In this document: positions 9,256-19,456 of the stretch, one piece after another | Numbering within the stretch: position 1 is the first letter of the stretch | Layout: the number at the start of each line of letters is the position of its first letter | Assembly: GCA_007693535.1 (NCBI GenBank) | Contig: REDK01000093.1 | Span: 29,540-93,539 of the forward strand | Source: Chromatiaceae bacterium | GTDB taxonomy: Bacteria; Pseudomonadota; Gammaproteobacteria; Chromatiales; Chromatiaceae | Direction of reading: 5' to 3' | DNA: 64,000 nt | The notes under the pieces: generated by a model | Told to the model about the DNA's origin: nothing | The model's input: the letters and a program-made list of their open reading frames with translations, nothing else | Database searches by the model: none | Position numbers and translations under genes: made by a program

Positions 9256-10131
9256 TCACAGACCTTGGGCCAGCAGCCAGGCATCAAGGCGGGCAGCGAC
9301 CTGCTCCCAGGCCGGTTCCAGCATCATGACGTGGCCCATCCCGTCGATCCATTCCGGTTCGCAGTCGAAGGCACGGGCGGTCTCCACGAGTGCAAAGCGC
9401 GGCACCAGCGCATCGTTGCCAGCGCCCATAATCAGGCTCGGCGGCAGGTGTCGGGGCAGCACCGGCAGGTCCCAGCCGTTCATATCCCACAGGGCGCGCT
9501 TGGATTCCCCCTGCATCTGTCCCAGAAAGCGCTTGGCCTCGGCATCCGGTAAGGCACGCGAAAACAGGGCATCGCGCAAGCGCTGAAAACTGGCGCATTG
9601 AGAGGCGCCGGCCTGCACCAGCCAGAGATCATGGACCAGTTCGGTGCGGGTCAGACCAACCCACCAGTTCATGGCCATCAGGCCACTCGGTGGCACCGGC
9701 GCGAGCAGCACCACGGCCGGCGCGCTATGGCGCTCCAGATACTTCTGGATCACCAGCGCACCCATGGAATGGCCGATCAGGACCGGTGCCCGCGGCAGGT
9801 CCGCAACCACCTCTTCCAGGTCGGCCACATAGTCGCGGAGGCTCAGCCAGTTGAGCCGTTCGCGGCCACTGCTACCGCCATGGCCTCGCAGACTCAAGGC
9901 ACTGGCGCGATAGCCGCGGTCGGCAAACCAGGGCAGAAAATGCTCATCCCAGCACCAGGCGCCGACATAGGCACCATGAACGAATAGCAACGGGGTCGGC
10001 CGGCGGAGGTTGCGGGGGGTCCGCTGTCGGACCTCGAGATGGGGAAGACTCACGCGCTTGGTCCTTGATTGCACCGAGGGATTGATCATCAACGCCAGCG
10101 TCGGCGCCGATCTGAGTTTGCTGGTGGTCAT
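9256..10131 (-). CDS. Alpha/beta hydrolase
   Basis: A 291-residue alpha/beta-hydrolase fold protein. The oxyanion-hole region is LLFVHGAYVGAWCW (about 48-61), the nucleophile elbow GHSMGA (Ser about 122), the acid GAGNDALVP, and the catalytic His in GMGHVMML near the C-terminus. The full Ser-Asp-His triad can be placed, so it should be an active hydrolase or lipase-like enzyme; the substrate cannot be told. The first 40 residues are basic and unlike the family, so the start may be the internal Met at 10089. The gene is transcribed alone, between a doubtful ORF and rapA. Confidence 0.9.
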   Translation of the reverse strand: MTTSKLRSAPTLALMINPSVQSRTKRVSLPHLEVRQRTPRNLRRPTPLLFVHGAYVGAWCWDEHFLPWFADRGYRASALSLRGHGGSSGRERLNWLSLRDYVADLEEVVADLPRAPVLIGHSMGALVIQKYLERHSAPAVVLLAPVPPSGLMAMNWWVGLTRTELVHDLWLVQAGASQCASFQRLRDALFSRALPDAEAKRFLGQMQGESKRALWDMNGWDLPVLPRHLPPSLIMGAGNDALVPRFALVETARAFDCEPEWIDGMGHVMMLEPAWEQVAARLDAWLLAQGL

Positions 10132-10266
10132 GCTTGGTCATCGCTGAATCGGATGGATGTGCTGCCCACGGGCTGGCGTCGGGGCCGCGCCGTCCGGCGC
10201 TGGCCCGCACCCGGCGCGGCCGCGCTCAGCGTCGGTGGGGCCAGCACGACCGTCCCATGCTCAGGT

Positions 10267-13161
10267 TCATGCAAAGGCGATCAGCCGTAACGCATCCAGG
10301 CGCAAGTGCAGGCGACCGAGGACCGCGGTCAGGTCATCGCGCTGCTGCTGGAGGGCGACGATCTCCTCCGGCCGCACCGCCGGATTGACCACTTGCAAGG
10401 CCACCAGGCGCGCCTGCTCAGCCTCCAGCAAGCGGGTCATACGCTGGCGTGCCCCGGCCACCAGTTCGGTGGTGGCGCGCGCGACCAGGGGCTCGGCGGC
10501 CTCCAGCATCGCGGTCACCGCAGTGCCCTTGGCCGCGATCAGGGCGCCGGTCAGACGCCGATTGCCGCGCAAACATTTGCTGCCCAGACGCTCGGGATCG
10601 ATGTCATCGCGTGCCCGCCCGCGCTCGTCGAGCAGCAGCCGCACCGGGGCCAGCGGCAGGAAACGCCCAACCTGCAATCCCGGCGGGGCCGGACAGTGCG
10701 AGCAATAGATCAGCTCCAGCAACAGGGCGCCGGGGGTCAGACGCGGATCACGGGCTAGCAGCAGCGCGGTGGTGCCCAGCGTCGAGCCAATGACCAACTC
10801 CATGCCGGTGCGCACGAGCGGATGTTCGAGGGTCAGGAAGGCGCGGTCTTCGTGAGCCAGTGCATCGGCGCGGTCGAGGGTCGCGGTCAGGCCCTCGGCG
10901 GGCAGCCCGGGGAACTCTTCCTGATGCATCTGCGGCCCGGGCCGCAAGATGATCGCCCCGCCGGGACCAGGTTCATGCTCGATGCCCCAGGCATCCCAGA
11001 ACGCACGCAGATAGGCCGGCAGGGCCGGGTCCTGGTCCTGGCGCGCAATCGCCGCCACTAGTGCGGCGGCAGGTCCCGGCCGACAGGAGCCCAGTTCTAG
11101 CAACCGGTCGCTGCCCGCCGCCAACTGCTCGGCCAGGGTCCGTCGCAATGCCGCTGCTGTCTCCAGCAGGGCCGTCAGCGCCGCCGGGGGCGCCCCCGCA
11201 GTCGCCGATGGTTCGATCAATGCCTGCACTTGCGTGGCCAACAGCGCGCGCAACTGCTCGCCCAACTGTGCATAGACGGCACCGGCCGCCGGACAGGGGG
11301 CGCTAAACGCATCCAGGGCCTCGGCATACCAGCGCTGCAGGGTGGCACCGGGGCCAGCGGCCAGCACGGGTACATGCAGGGTAATGGTCCCGTGCTGACC
11401 GATGCGGTCGAGGCGCCCGATGCGTTGCTCCAGCAGTTCCGGCTCCAGCGGCAGATCGAACAGCACCAGGTGCTGGCTGAACTGGAAGTTGCGCCCCTCG
11501 CTGCCAATCTCCGAGCAGAGCAACAGCGGGGTGCCGTCATCGGGATCGGCAAAAAAGGCGGCGGCGCGATCGCGCTCGACGATCGTCATCCCGGCATGGA
11601 AGACCGCCGCCTGCAGCCCGGCCTGTTGCTGCAGGGCGCGGCGCAGGTCGAGCACCGTCCCGGTCTGCCGGCAGATCAGCACCAGCTTGGCCGGACGCAA
11701 TCGGCGCACCAGCGCGATCAGCCAGGGGATGCGTGGATCGCGCGTGACCCAGTCGGCCGCACCGCCCACCGCCCCCCCTGCCCCCGCCAGCGCCCCGAGC
11801 GCGGCCTCGTCTGGGGCCAGATAGCCGGGCGGACGCGGTAAGGTTAGCGCGGCTAGGGTACGCCCCGGAAACCCGGCGATGGCGGCGCGGGTATTGCGGA
11901 ACAGCACCCGGCTGGTGCCGTGCCGATCCAACAGGCGGGCAACCAGGAGATCCTGTTCCGCCCCGGCGTTCGCCCCAGCGCCCTCGCCCAGCCAGGCGCC
12001 CAGCCAGGCACCGAGCTGCGCCTGCTGCGCCGCCGTCAGCGGCTGGCACGCCAGTAATCGGATCGCGATCTCGGCCACCGGGGCATAGGCCGCTTCCTCA
12101 TCCAGGAAGGCCTGATAATCACCGAAGCGGCGCGGATCGAGCAGCCGCAGACGGCCGAAATGGCCGGCGCGTCCGAACTGCTCCGGGGTTGCGGTCAGCA
12201 GCAGGACGGCCGGGGTGCGGGCGGCCAGGGCAGCAACCAACTGGTAGGCTGGGCTGGCGCCTGCCGGGGTCCAGGTCAGATGATGGGCCTCGTCGCAGAT
12301 CAGCAGGTCCCAGGGCGCCGCCACAGCCGCCGCCGCATGGGCCGGATCGGCTAGCAGCTCCAGCGGACAGAGCACTTGCTGGGCATCCTCGAAGGGATTA
12401 CCGGTCAGGCTGCCCGCGGGCTGGTCCGGGTCGGCTTCCGGCCGGCTGGCAGCGAGGCGCTCGGCATCGAACAGGACAAAGGCGAGATTGAAGCGGCGCA
12501 GCAATTCCACCAGCCACTGGTGCAGCAAGGGCTCCGGCACCAGGATCAGCACCCGCTGCACCCGGCCCGCAAGGAGCAGGCGGTGCAGGATGAGGCCGGC
12601 CTCGATGGTCTTGCCGAGCCCCACCTCGTCGGCAAGCAATACCCGCGGGGCATAGCGATCGGCGACCTCGGCAGCGATGTAGAGCTGATGCGCCACCGGC
12701 TGGATGCGCGCTCCGACCAGCCCGCGCGCGGGCGCGGCGGCCGCCCGTGCCAGCCATTCCCAGGTCTGCATGCGCAGTTGGAACCAGTGCGCGGCATCGA
12801 TCGACCCGGTGCGAAACCGCTGCGGCGGGCGGTCCAGCCGCAGTTGTGCATCCAGTTCGGCCTCCGCCATGATCCACTCATAACCGGCGGCATCATGGCC
12901 CCGATAGCGGATCAGCCCGGCGGTCTCCTCCAGTGTACTGATGGCGAGACCGCGCCCGTCGACGGCGCGAACCGATTCCCCAACCGCGAAGCGGGCACGG
13001 CGCAACGGTGCCGCATCGACGGCATAGACGCGCTGCTCGCCCGTGGCCGGAAACTGCAACCGCACGCGCCGGTTGGCGACCACATCCACCAGCCCCAGGC
13101 CGAGTTCGGGCTGGGTCTCGGAGAACCAGCGCTGACCGGGAACGAACCGGGAGGTGGCCAT
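10267..13161 (-). CDS. rapA: RNA polymerase-associated protein RapA (Swi2/Snf2 ATPase)
   Basis: A 964-residue protein closely following E. coli RapA: an N-terminal Tudor-like part (FVPGQRWFSETQPELGLG), the helicase P-loop LLADEVGLGKTIEAG (about 175), the DEAHHL box (about 290), LLLTATPEQ, the HGTSRVLFRNTR element, motif V/VI LLCSEIGSEGRNFQF and LLEQRIGRLDRIGQ, then the RapA-specific C-terminal domain ending RLDALRLIAFA. RapA binds RNA polymerase and helps recycle it after transcription. I placed the start at the Met of MATSRFVPGQRW; the ORF track adds 38 upstream codons with no homology. It lies downstream of metZ on the same strand. Confidence 0.96.
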   Translation of the reverse strand: MATSRFVPGQRWFSETQPELGLGLVDVVANRRVRLQFPATGEQRVYAVDAAPLRRARFAVGESVRAVDGRGLAISTLEETAGLIRYRGHDAAGYEWIMAEAELDAQLRLDRPPQRFRTGSIDAAHWFQLRMQTWEWLARAAAAPARGLVGARIQPVAHQLYIAAEVADRYAPRVLLADEVGLGKTIEAGLILHRLLLAGRVQRVLILVPEPLLHQWLVELLRRFNLAFVLFDAERLAASRPEADPDQPAGSLTGNPFEDAQQVLCPLELLADPAHAAAAVAAPWDLLICDEAHHLTWTPAGASPAYQLVAALAARTPAVLLLTATPEQFGRAGHFGRLRLLDPRRFGDYQAFLDEEAAYAPVAEIAIRLLACQPLTAAQQAQLGAWLGAWLGEGAGANAGAEQDLLVARLLDRHGTSRVLFRNTRAAIAGFPGRTLAALTLPRPPGYLAPDEAALGALAGAGGAVGGAADWVTRDPRIPWLIALVRRLRPAKLVLICRQTGTVLDLRRALQQQAGLQAAVFHAGMTIVERDRAAAFFADPDDGTPLLLCSEIGSEGRNFQFSQHLVLFDLPLEPELLEQRIGRLDRIGQHGTITLHVPVLAAGPGATLQRWYAEALDAFSAPCPAAGAVYAQLGEQLRALLATQVQALIEPSATAGAPPAALTALLETAAALRRTLAEQLAAGSDRLLELGSCRPGPAAALVAAIARQDQDPALPAYLRAFWDAWGIEHEPGPGGAIILRPGPQMHQEEFPGLPAEGLTATLDRADALAHEDRAFLTLEHPLVRTGMELVIGSTLGTTALLLARDPRLTPGALLLELIYCSHCPAPPGLQVGRFLPLAPVRLLLDERGRARDDIDPERLGSKCLRGNRRLTGALIAAKGTAVTAMLEAAEPLVARATTELVAGARQRMTRLLEAEQARLVALQVVNPAVRPEEIVALQQQRDDLTAVLGRLHLRLDALRLIAFA

Positions 13162-13305
13162 TCGCACCATCCGCGTCAGTGCCCTACCCCACCGGTACCG
13201 CCCCCGCATCGATCCCCAGCCCAGGCTCCGATCCGGCCACCTTGCGGGGGCCCGGCGTCGGTTCGGCTGCAGCACGCGGCCAGGTGGCGGCTGCGGGTCT
13301 GGCGT

Positions 13306-14604
13306 TTACAGCGCATCAAGGCCACGAGCCAGGTCGGCCTGCAGGTCGGCCACGGTCTCTAGGCCGACCGCGATGCGGAGCAGCCCCTCACCGATGCCGG
13401 CCGCCGCCCGCGCGTCCGAGCACAGGCGGCCATGGGTCGTGCTGGCAGGATGGGTGATGGTGGACTTGGTATCACCCAGATTGGCGGTGATGGAGAGCAG
13501 GCGGGTGGCATCGATGACCTGCCAGGCAGCGGCCCGCCCGCCGTGGACCTCGAACGCCAGGATGCCACCGCCGGCCCGCTGCTGTTGCGGCGGCAGCCCG
13601 GCCACGGCGCGTTCACCAGTGGCGCCAGCAGCAGAGCCGACCACGGAACCGGCCGAGAACCCAACCGCGTCAGGCCCCACTAGCGCATGCTGCGGATGGG
13701 AAGCCAGCCCAGGATAATAGACCCGCGCCACCGCTGGATGCTGCTGCAACCAATGCGCCAAGGTCAGGGCCGCCGCGGAATGGGCCAGCATCCGCAGTTC
13801 CAAGGTCTCCAGCCCCTTCAGGAACAGCCAGGCATTGAAGGGGCTGAGACAGGGGCCGGCGGTGCGCACCACGCCGAAGATCTCCTCGCCCACCTGCTGC
13901 GCATCGCCGACCACGGCCCCGCCCACGGCCCGCCCCTGCCCGTCCAGATACTTGGTCGCGGAATGGATCACTAGGTCCGCCCCCAACGCCAACGGCCGCT
14001 GCAGGGCCGGGGTGCAGAAGCAATTGTCCACCACCAGCAGACAGCCATGGGCATGGGCCAGGTCAGCGAGCGGTGCGATCGCAACCATCTCAGTGAGTGG
14101 ATTCGACGGGGTCTCGACGAACAGCAGACGGGTATTGGGACGGATCGCCGCGGCCCAGGCCGACAACGCCGTCAGGTCCACCATACTGGTCTCGATCCCG
14201 AAGCGGGTCAGATATTTGTCGAACAGCATGGTGGTACTGCCGAAGATACTGCGCGAGGCGACGATGTGATCGCCGCTGCGCAGCAGACCCAGGCAGGTGA
14301 CCAGGATCGCCGCCATGCCGGAGGCGGTCGCGACCGCGACCGCGCCCCCCTCCAGCGCGGCTAGCCGTTCCTCGAAGGCGCGCACGGTGGGGTTGGTGAA
14401 GCGCGAATAGATATTGCCGACTAACTCTCCGCTGAACCGGGCCGCGGCCTCGGCGGCGTTGGCAAAGACGAAACTCGAGGTGGCAAAGATCGGCTCGCAA
14501 TGCTCGCCCTCGGCGGTGCGCCGATGGCCGGTACGGATCGCCTGGGTGGCAAAACCCGGGGTCACCGCAGCCATCGCCTCGGCTGCTGGATCAGGATCGC
14601 TCAT
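13306..14604 (-). CDS. metZ: O-succinylhomoserine sulfhydrylase
   Basis: A 432-residue PLP enzyme of the Cys/Met metabolism family that makes homocysteine from O-succinylhomoserine and sulfide. Motifs: YSRFTNPT, ATASGMAAI, VETPSNPL, VVDNCFCTP and the PLP lysine in SATKYLDGQGR (Lys218). Placement after purF and cvpA matches the Pseudomonas purF-metZ order, which supports metZ over metB or metY. Odd point: after YYPGLASHPQHAL (about residue 308) there is roughly 30 residues of Gly/Ala/Ser-rich sequence before the expected GGGILAFEV. That makes the protein longer than the usual ~400; the reading frame is kept. Confidence 0.93.
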   Translation of the reverse strand: MSDPDPAAEAMAAVTPGFATQAIRTGHRRTAEGEHCEPIFATSSFVFANAAEAAARFSGELVGNIYSRFTNPTVRAFEERLAALEGGAVAVATASGMAAILVTCLGLLRSGDHIVASRSIFGSTTMLFDKYLTRFGIETSMVDLTALSAWAAAIRPNTRLLFVETPSNPLTEMVAIAPLADLAHAHGCLLVVDNCFCTPALQRPLALGADLVIHSATKYLDGQGRAVGGAVVGDAQQVGEEIFGVVRTAGPCLSPFNAWLFLKGLETLELRMLAHSAAALTLAHWLQQHPAVARVYYPGLASHPQHALVGPDAVGFSAGSVVGSAAGATGERAVAGLPPQQQRAGGGILAFEVHGGRAAAWQVIDATRLLSITANLGDTKSTITHPASTTHGRLCSDARAAAGIGEGLLRIAVGLETVADLQADLARGLDAL

Positions 14605-14734
14605 GCGGAATATTCTCGGCGCCGCGGTGCGCGGTCATAGACGCGTCCGCTTGCGCGGATGCGGGAGGAAGCGGAACCACCGGGCGGGATGCGCGGCAAG
14701 ACCGGCACATCACCGCAGCAGCAGCAGCCGGGGC

Positions 14735-16249
14735 TCAGGCATTGTTATAGAGTTCGATGATGGTCTCCTCGCTGCGCGAACCCTGGCGGCGGGCGTGATC
14801 GCCGCGCATCCGCTCCAGTTCCAGCAGATATTCCGGGGTCACATCGCCGGTGATATAGACCCCGTCGAAGACCGAGGCCTCGAAGCGGTCCACCAGGCTC
14901 TTACCCTTCTTCTGCACCGCCTCGATCAGGTCCGCGAGGTCCTGGAAGATGAGCCGGTCGGCCCCGAGTTCGCGCTCCACCGCGGCCTCGCTAAGACCAT
15001 GAGCGATGAGTTCACTGGCCGCCGGCATATCGATCCCGTAGACGTTGGGATAGCGCACCGGCGGGGCCGCGGAGGCGAAATAGACCCGGTTTGCACCGGC
15101 ATCCCGGGCCATCTGGATAATCTGCTGCGAGGTGGTTCCACGCACGATGGAATCGTCCACTAGCAGGACGTTCTTGCGGCGAAACTCCAGGTCGATGGCG
15201 TTGAGCTTCTGCCGTACCGATTTCTTACGCACCTTCTGCCCCGGCATGATGAACGTCCGCCCGATGTAGCGGTTCTTGATGAAGCCCTCGGCGTAGGGAA
15301 TTCCCAGGGCATTGGCCAATTGCAATGCCGCGGTGCGGCTGGTGTCAGGCACCGGGATGACTACATCGATGTCGTGATTGGACCATTCCCGGCGGATCTT
15401 GGCCGCTAGCTTCTTGCCCATGCGGGAGCGCGCCTTGTGCACGGAAATATTATCGATAATGGAGTCCGGCCGGGCGAAATAGACAAATTCGAAGATGCAG
15501 GGCGAGAGCACCGGCTGTGGGGCGCATTGCTGGGTATAGAGACGGCCGTCGCTGGTAATCAGCACACATTCGCCGGGGCCAACATCGGCGATGAGTTCGA
15601 ACCCCAGTGTATCGAGCGCCACGCTCTCCGAGGAAATCATGTACTCGGTGCCAGCATCGGTCTCTCGTTTGCCGTAGACGATGGGCCGGATGCCATTGGG
15701 ATCGCGGAAGCCGAAGACCCCGAAGCCGGGAATCATGGCCACCGCAGCATAGCCGCCGCGACAGCGCCGGTGCACCCCTTCGACGGCGCGGAAGATATCG
15801 TTTTCGTCGATGCGGAGCTTGTTCTGCACCTGTAATTCATGGGCCACGACATTGAGCAGGATCTCGGAATCCGACTCGGTATTGATATGCCGCAGATCAT
15901 CGACATAGACATCGCGGGTGAGATCCTCGGCATTGGTGAGATTGCCGTTATGGGCCAGCACGATGCCATAGGGCGAGTTCACATAGAAGGGCTGCGCCTC
16001 AGCGGAACAGGAGACCCCGGCGGTGGGATAGCGCACATGGCCAATCCCCATGGTGCCGCGCAACTGCAGCATATGGCGGGTGCGGAAGACATCGCGGGTC
16101 AGCCCGGTGTCCTTGCGCATGTGCAGACGCTCACGCTCGCTGGTAACGATACCGGCGGCATCCTGGCCGCGGTGCTGGAGTACGAGCAAGGCGTCGTACA
16201 GAAACTGATTGATCGGATACTTGCCGACGATACCGACGATGCCGCACAT
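14735..16249 (-). CDS. purF: Amidophosphoribosyltransferase
   Basis: A 504-residue enzyme, matching the family length, that commits PRPP and glutamine to purine synthesis. The start is fixed by the N-terminal nucleophile Cys in MCGIVGIVG; the ORF track adds 55 unrelated codons upstream. The N-terminal Ntn glutaminase domain ([29 protein letters not shown]) is followed by the phosphoribosyltransferase domain with the PRPP loop [13 protein letters not shown] (about 365). It lies between cvpA and metZ on the minus strand, the conserved folC-SPOR-cvpA-purF-metZ order. Confidence 0.97.
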   Translation of the reverse strand: MCGIVGIVGKYPINQFLYDALLVLQHRGQDAAGIVTSERERLHMRKDTGLTRDVFRTRHMLQLRGTMGIGHVRYPTAGVSCSAEAQPFYVNSPYGIVLAHNGNLTNAEDLTRDVYVDDLRHINTESDSEILLNVVAHELQVQNKLRIDENDIFRAVEGVHRRCRGGYAAVAMIPGFGVFGFRDPNGIRPIVYGKRETDAGTEYMISSESVALDTLGFELIADVGPGECVLITSDGRLYTQQCAPQPVLSPCIFEFVYFARPDSIIDNISVHKARSRMGKKLAAKIRREWSNHDIDVVIPVPDTSRTAALQLANALGIPYAEGFIKNRYIGRTFIMPGQKVRKKSVRQKLNAIDLEFRRKNVLLVDDSIVRGTTSQQIIQMARDAGANRVYFASAAPPVRYPNVYGIDMPAASELIAHGLSEAAVERELGADRLIFQDLADLIEAVQKKGKSLVDRFEASVFDGVYITGDVTPEYLLELERMRGDHARRQGSRSEETIIELYNNA

Positions 16250-16432
16250 GCTGAACCTCACTGCCGGCAATGATTGCCGCAGGGGCGACCTGACCGAACT
16301 CGGGAGCATAGCGGATCGGCGCCGGGCGACCAAGCCTGGTCGGCAGCGATCGATGACCGGGAACAGGTCGATACGGAATGGCGGGGGGGGCGCGGTCGCC
16401 GCAGCGGTCGCCACGGGCGGGCGCGATCGAGA

Positions 16433-16924
16433 CTACAGCGACTGGACGCGCTCAGTCAGCTCAGGTGGCACCTGTGCCAACAGCCAGCCGGCAAGCCCCT
16501 GAAACTGCGCGAGCAGTCTGGACTCCTCCCACCAGGGGTCCTGAGTCAGTGGTGTCAGCGAGGCGAGAAAGACCAGCAGGGCGACCACCAGCGCGCCACG
16601 GCCAGCACCGAAGGCGAGACCGAGCACGCGGTCGGTCCCGGTTAGCCCGGTCTTCTCGACCAGCAGGGTCAGCAGAAAGGCGACCACTGCCCCGGCCAAC
16701 AGTACCCCCAGCACCAGGATCAGCACCGCCACCCCGATCCGCAACGAAGGGGTGGAGATCAGCGGCGCCAACTGGACCGCGACCGGCTCGTAGAACAGCC
16801 AGGCGGCCAGCAACGCGAGCAACCAGACCCCGAGCGAGATGACCTCGCGGATCAGGCCCCGCGCCAGTCCGATCAGCGCCGAGATGGCGATGATGGCGAG
16901 GATGACATAGTCGATCAGGATCAT
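16433..16924 (-). CDS. cvpA: CvpA family inner-membrane protein
   Basis: A 163-residue protein with four hydrophobic segments. It starts MILIDYVILAIIAISALIGLARG with the typical GLARGLIREV turn, followed by RVLGLAFGAGRGALVV near residue 105. CvpA is needed for colicin V production and envelope homeostasis in E. coli; its molecular activity is unresolved. It sits directly upstream of purF, as in most gammaproteobacteria, with about 180 bp between them. Confidence 0.93.
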   Translation of the reverse strand: MILIDYVILAIIAISALIGLARGLIREVISLGVWLLALLAAWLFYEPVAVQLAPLISTPSLRIGVAVLILVLGVLLAGAVVAFLLTLLVEKTGLTGTDRVLGLAFGAGRGALVVALLVFLASLTPLTQDPWWEESRLLAQFQGLAGWLLAQVPPELTERVQSL

Positions 16925-16993
16925 GGGACTGCCGGGATGATCATGGATGGCTTGGGCTTGGCGTCGTCGGATGCGGATGTCGCACCGATCCAG

Positions 16994-17689
16994 TTATTGG
17001 TAACGCTGAACCAGGGGCTTGTGCGCCGTCTCGCGGGTGATCCGGGCCGAGACATCGTTGGCCCGGGCACGGTCGACCTCGGGGCCAACCCGGACCCGAT
17101 ACCAGGTCAGACCATTGACCTCGGCCTGCTCGACGAAGGCTGGGTAGCCCTTGCCGCGCAATTCGTCCTGGAGCCGACGTGCAGCCTCCGGCTGTCGCAC
17201 GCTGGCTACTTGGACCACCCAGGACTGTGCCCCGGGCGGTACCGGGCGCGGCCCCGCGGCAGTCTGATTGCCGCTGGCAGCGGCGGGCGCGGCGTTGCCG
17301 GCAGTCGCGGGTCGGTCACCGGTTCCCGACGCCGCTGCGGCCGATGGCACGGCGGCTGGGCGCGCAGTCTGGTTAGGCCCGGTCCCGGTGGCCGCGGCCG
17401 GGTCATCGGAAATCGGCCCTGTTGCAGAACTGGCAGCGACGTCGATCTCGGGCTCGATCCCAGGCGGCTCCGGCGCCGGCAGCGGCAACACCAGATCTTC
17501 TTCAGCCGCCTCCAGGGCGTCCTCTAGCGCCGCCTGGGCATCGCTGTCGAGCGCTGGGCGTGCGGGGATGTGGATTGGGTCGCCGAGGCCATCGTCGGTC
17601 CCCTCTTCCAGCAGCATGGGCACAAAAATCACCGCGAGCGCAATCACTACCGCGGCCCCGACCAAGCGTTTCTTACCTGCCTCATCCAT
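16994..17689 (-). CDS. SPOR domain-containing protein (DedD-like)
   Basis: A 231-residue single-pass membrane protein: a short cytoplasmic start (MDEAGKKRLVGA), one transmembrane helix (about 11-27, AVVIALAVIFVPMLLEE), a long Pro/Ala-rich linker, and a C-terminal SPOR domain (WVVQVASVRQPEAARRLQDELRGKGYPAF). SPOR domains bind denuded septal peptidoglycan, so a role at the division site is likely, like E. coli DedD. I start at 17689, where GGGGAGAG precedes the ATG, six codons inside the ORF-track start. The position between folC and cvpA is the dedD position. Confidence 0.9.
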   Translation of the reverse strand: MDEAGKKRLVGAAVVIALAVIFVPMLLEEGTDDGLGDPIHIPARPALDSDAQAALEDALEAAEEDLVLPLPAPEPPGIEPEIDVAASSATGPISDDPAAATGTGPNQTARPAAVPSAAAASGTGDRPATAGNAAPAAASGNQTAAGPRPVPPGAQSWVVQVASVRQPEAARRLQDELRGKGYPAFVEQAEVNGLTWYRVRVGPEVDRARANDVSARITRETAHKPLVQRYQ

Positions 17690-17776
17690 CCCGTTCTCTC
17701 CCCCCATGTGTCGCTGCTGCTGCCATGGGCCCCGATTATACAGGCCGCTGGCAACGCGATGGATAATGGCGCAGCC

Positions 17777-19087
17777 TCAGTCGGAACGCCAGCGCAGGGC
17801 CGCCTCCACGGTCACGAAGGAGCCGAATACGAGCACCAGATCATCGGCCGCCGCCGCCGCGATGGCCCCGGCCAGGCCGGTCTGAAGATCCGGATAGCAC
17901 AGCGGCGCCACCGCCGGCACCGCGACTCGCACCGCCGCTTCCAGGGCGTCCCCGGGCAATCCACGCGGACCCGGGGCCGGTGCCAGATGCCATTGCTGAA
18001 TGAGTGGTGCCAGCGCCGCGCTGATCGCCACCGCATCCTTATCGGCCAGAGGGGCAAACAGGGCATGCCGACGCCCCCGACAGGGAAAGGCGGCCAGGTT
18101 GTCGGCCAGTGCGGCAGCCGCCTGGGCATTGTGGGCGACATCGAGGATCAGGGTCGGGCGCCCGGGCAAGACTGTAAAACGCCCTTCCAGGCGCACCCGA
18201 TGCAGGCCCTGGCGAAGCGCACTCACCGGCACCGGCAGGCGCCGCTGCAGACAGTGCACCGCACACAGGGCGGCAGCAGCATTATCGTACTGAATACGCC
18301 CCCGCAGGGCCGGCGGCGGCAACGCCGCACGCTCGCTGCCGGTCGGACCGCGCCAGGTCCATTGCGCCGGCTGTGCCGACCAGTCGAACTCCTGTCCCAG
18401 TTGGTAGATCGTCGCCCCGATCTCCGCGGCACGCGCACGCAACCGCGGCGGTGGCTCGCGCTGCCCGATGATGGCGGGACGGCCAGGGCGGAAGATACCG
18501 GCCTTCTCGAAGGCGATCTGGTCCGGCGCCTCGCCCAGCCAGGCGGTGTGATCGCGACCGATCATGGTCACCAGGGCACAGTCGGCGTCGATGATATTGA
18601 CGGCATCGAGGCGGCCGCCGAGCCCGACCTCCAGGATCGCCACTTCGATCCCGGCGCGCACGAAGAGGTCCAGCGCCGCGAGCGTACCGAACTCGAAATA
18701 GGTCAACAGGGTCTCGCCGCGAGCGGCATCGATTCGCGCAAAGGCGGCACAGAGGTCGCCATCCGCGATCTCCACCCCAGCGATGCGGATGCGCTCGTTG
18801 TAGCGAAGCAGATGTGGCGAGGTATAGGCGCCGGTACGATAGCCACCCGCCTGATACCAGGCCTCCAGATAGGCGACGCAAGATCCTTTACCGTTGGTAC
18901 CGCCGACGCTGATGACCGGACAGGGAAACGCGCCAGGCGTGCCCGCCCGGCCTGGCACAGGGAACAGCCGCGCCCACACCGAGGCAACCCGCTCCAGGCG
19001 CAGTTCGATACCGGCTGGATGCAGCGTCTCCTGCCAGCGCAGCCAGTCAGCGAGGCTTGAGAAACGCACCGGGGGTTGTTCGCGCAA
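17777..19087 (-). CDS. folC: Bifunctional folylpolyglutamate synthase / dihydrofolate synthase
   Basis: A 436-residue Mur-ligase-fold enzyme that adds glutamate to dihydropteroate and to tetrahydrofolates. Motifs: the P-loop VISVGGTNGKGSCVAYLE (about 60), YTSPHLLRYNERI, LEVGLGGRLDAVN (about 155), RDHTAWLG and DVAHNAQA (about 320). The frame has no ATG near the N-terminus: the ORF-track start at 19087 is a TTG, and a GTG lies six codons in; neither has a strong ribosome-binding site, so the start is uncertain. It lies 21 bp after ihfB; the usual upstream neighbour accD is absent. Confidence 0.94.
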   Translation of the reverse strand: MREQPPVRFSSLADWLRWQETLHPAGIELRLERVASVWARLFPVPGRAGTPGAFPCPVISVGGTNGKGSCVAYLEAWYQAGGYRTGAYTSPHLLRYNERIRIAGVEIADGDLCAAFARIDAARGETLLTYFEFGTLAALDLFVRAGIEVAILEVGLGGRLDAVNIIDADCALVTMIGRDHTAWLGEAPDQIAFEKAGIFRPGRPAIIGQREPPPRLRARAAEIGATIYQLGQEFDWSAQPAQWTWRGPTGSERAALPPPALRGRIQYDNAAAALCAVHCLQRRLPVPVSALRQGLHRVRLEGRFTVLPGRPTLILDVAHNAQAAAALADNLAAFPCRGRRHALFAPLADKDAVAISAALAPLIQQWHLAPAPGPRGLPGDALEAAVRVAVPAVAPLCYPDLQTGLAGAIAAAAADDLVLVFGSFVTVEAALRWRSD

Positions 19088-19108
19088 ACCTGAACGACCG
19101 GGGCTGGC

Positions 19109-19456
19109 TCAGTGGCCGCCCGCCGCCACCTTCACCGGTGGCATCGCCTCCTCGACGGCCGCAAACTCGGCCTGATAGGCATCGTTGACCCGATCACGCA
19201 GCTCTTTGCCGGGCTTGAAATGAGGCACGTATTTGCCGGTCAGGGCGACGGCATCGCCGGTCTTGGGGTTGCGCCCAACCCGCGGCGGCCGATAGTGCAG
19301 CGAAAAACTGCCGAAGCCGCGAATCTCGATCCGCTCGCCAGCGGCAAGGGCCGCGCTCATCTGCTCCAGGATGCAACGCACAGCCAGTTCCACGTCCTTG
19401 TAGGCCAGATGACTTTGCTCCCGCGCCAGGGCCTCGATGAGTTCGGATTTCATCAT
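19109..19456 (-). CDS. ihfB: Integration host factor beta subunit
   Basis: A 115-residue HU/IHF-family DNA-bending protein. It begins [17 protein letters not shown], aligning with E. coli IhfB (MTKSELIERLA), and carries [25 protein letters not shown] and [15 protein letters not shown]. The tail of about 20 extra residues ([20 protein letters not shown]) goes beyond the usual 94-95. The start is one of two adjacent ATGs (19456 or 19453); the ORF-track start 51 codons upstream is not real. rpsA upstream gives the classic cmk-rpsA-ihfB order, but with a 730 bp gap that holds a dispersed repeat. Confidence 0.95.
   Translation of the reverse strand: MMKSELIEALAREQSHLAYKDVELAVRCILEQMSAALAAGERIEIRGFGSFSLHYRPPRVGRNPKTGDAVALTGKYVPHFKPGKELRDRVNDAYQAEFAAVEEAMPPVKVAAGGH

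Noticed and set aside
12376-13362. 328-residue plus-strand ORF
   Set aside because: Antisense to rapA.
17570-19060. 496-residue plus-strand ORF
   Set aside because: Antisense shadow of folC and the SPOR gene with no protein character.
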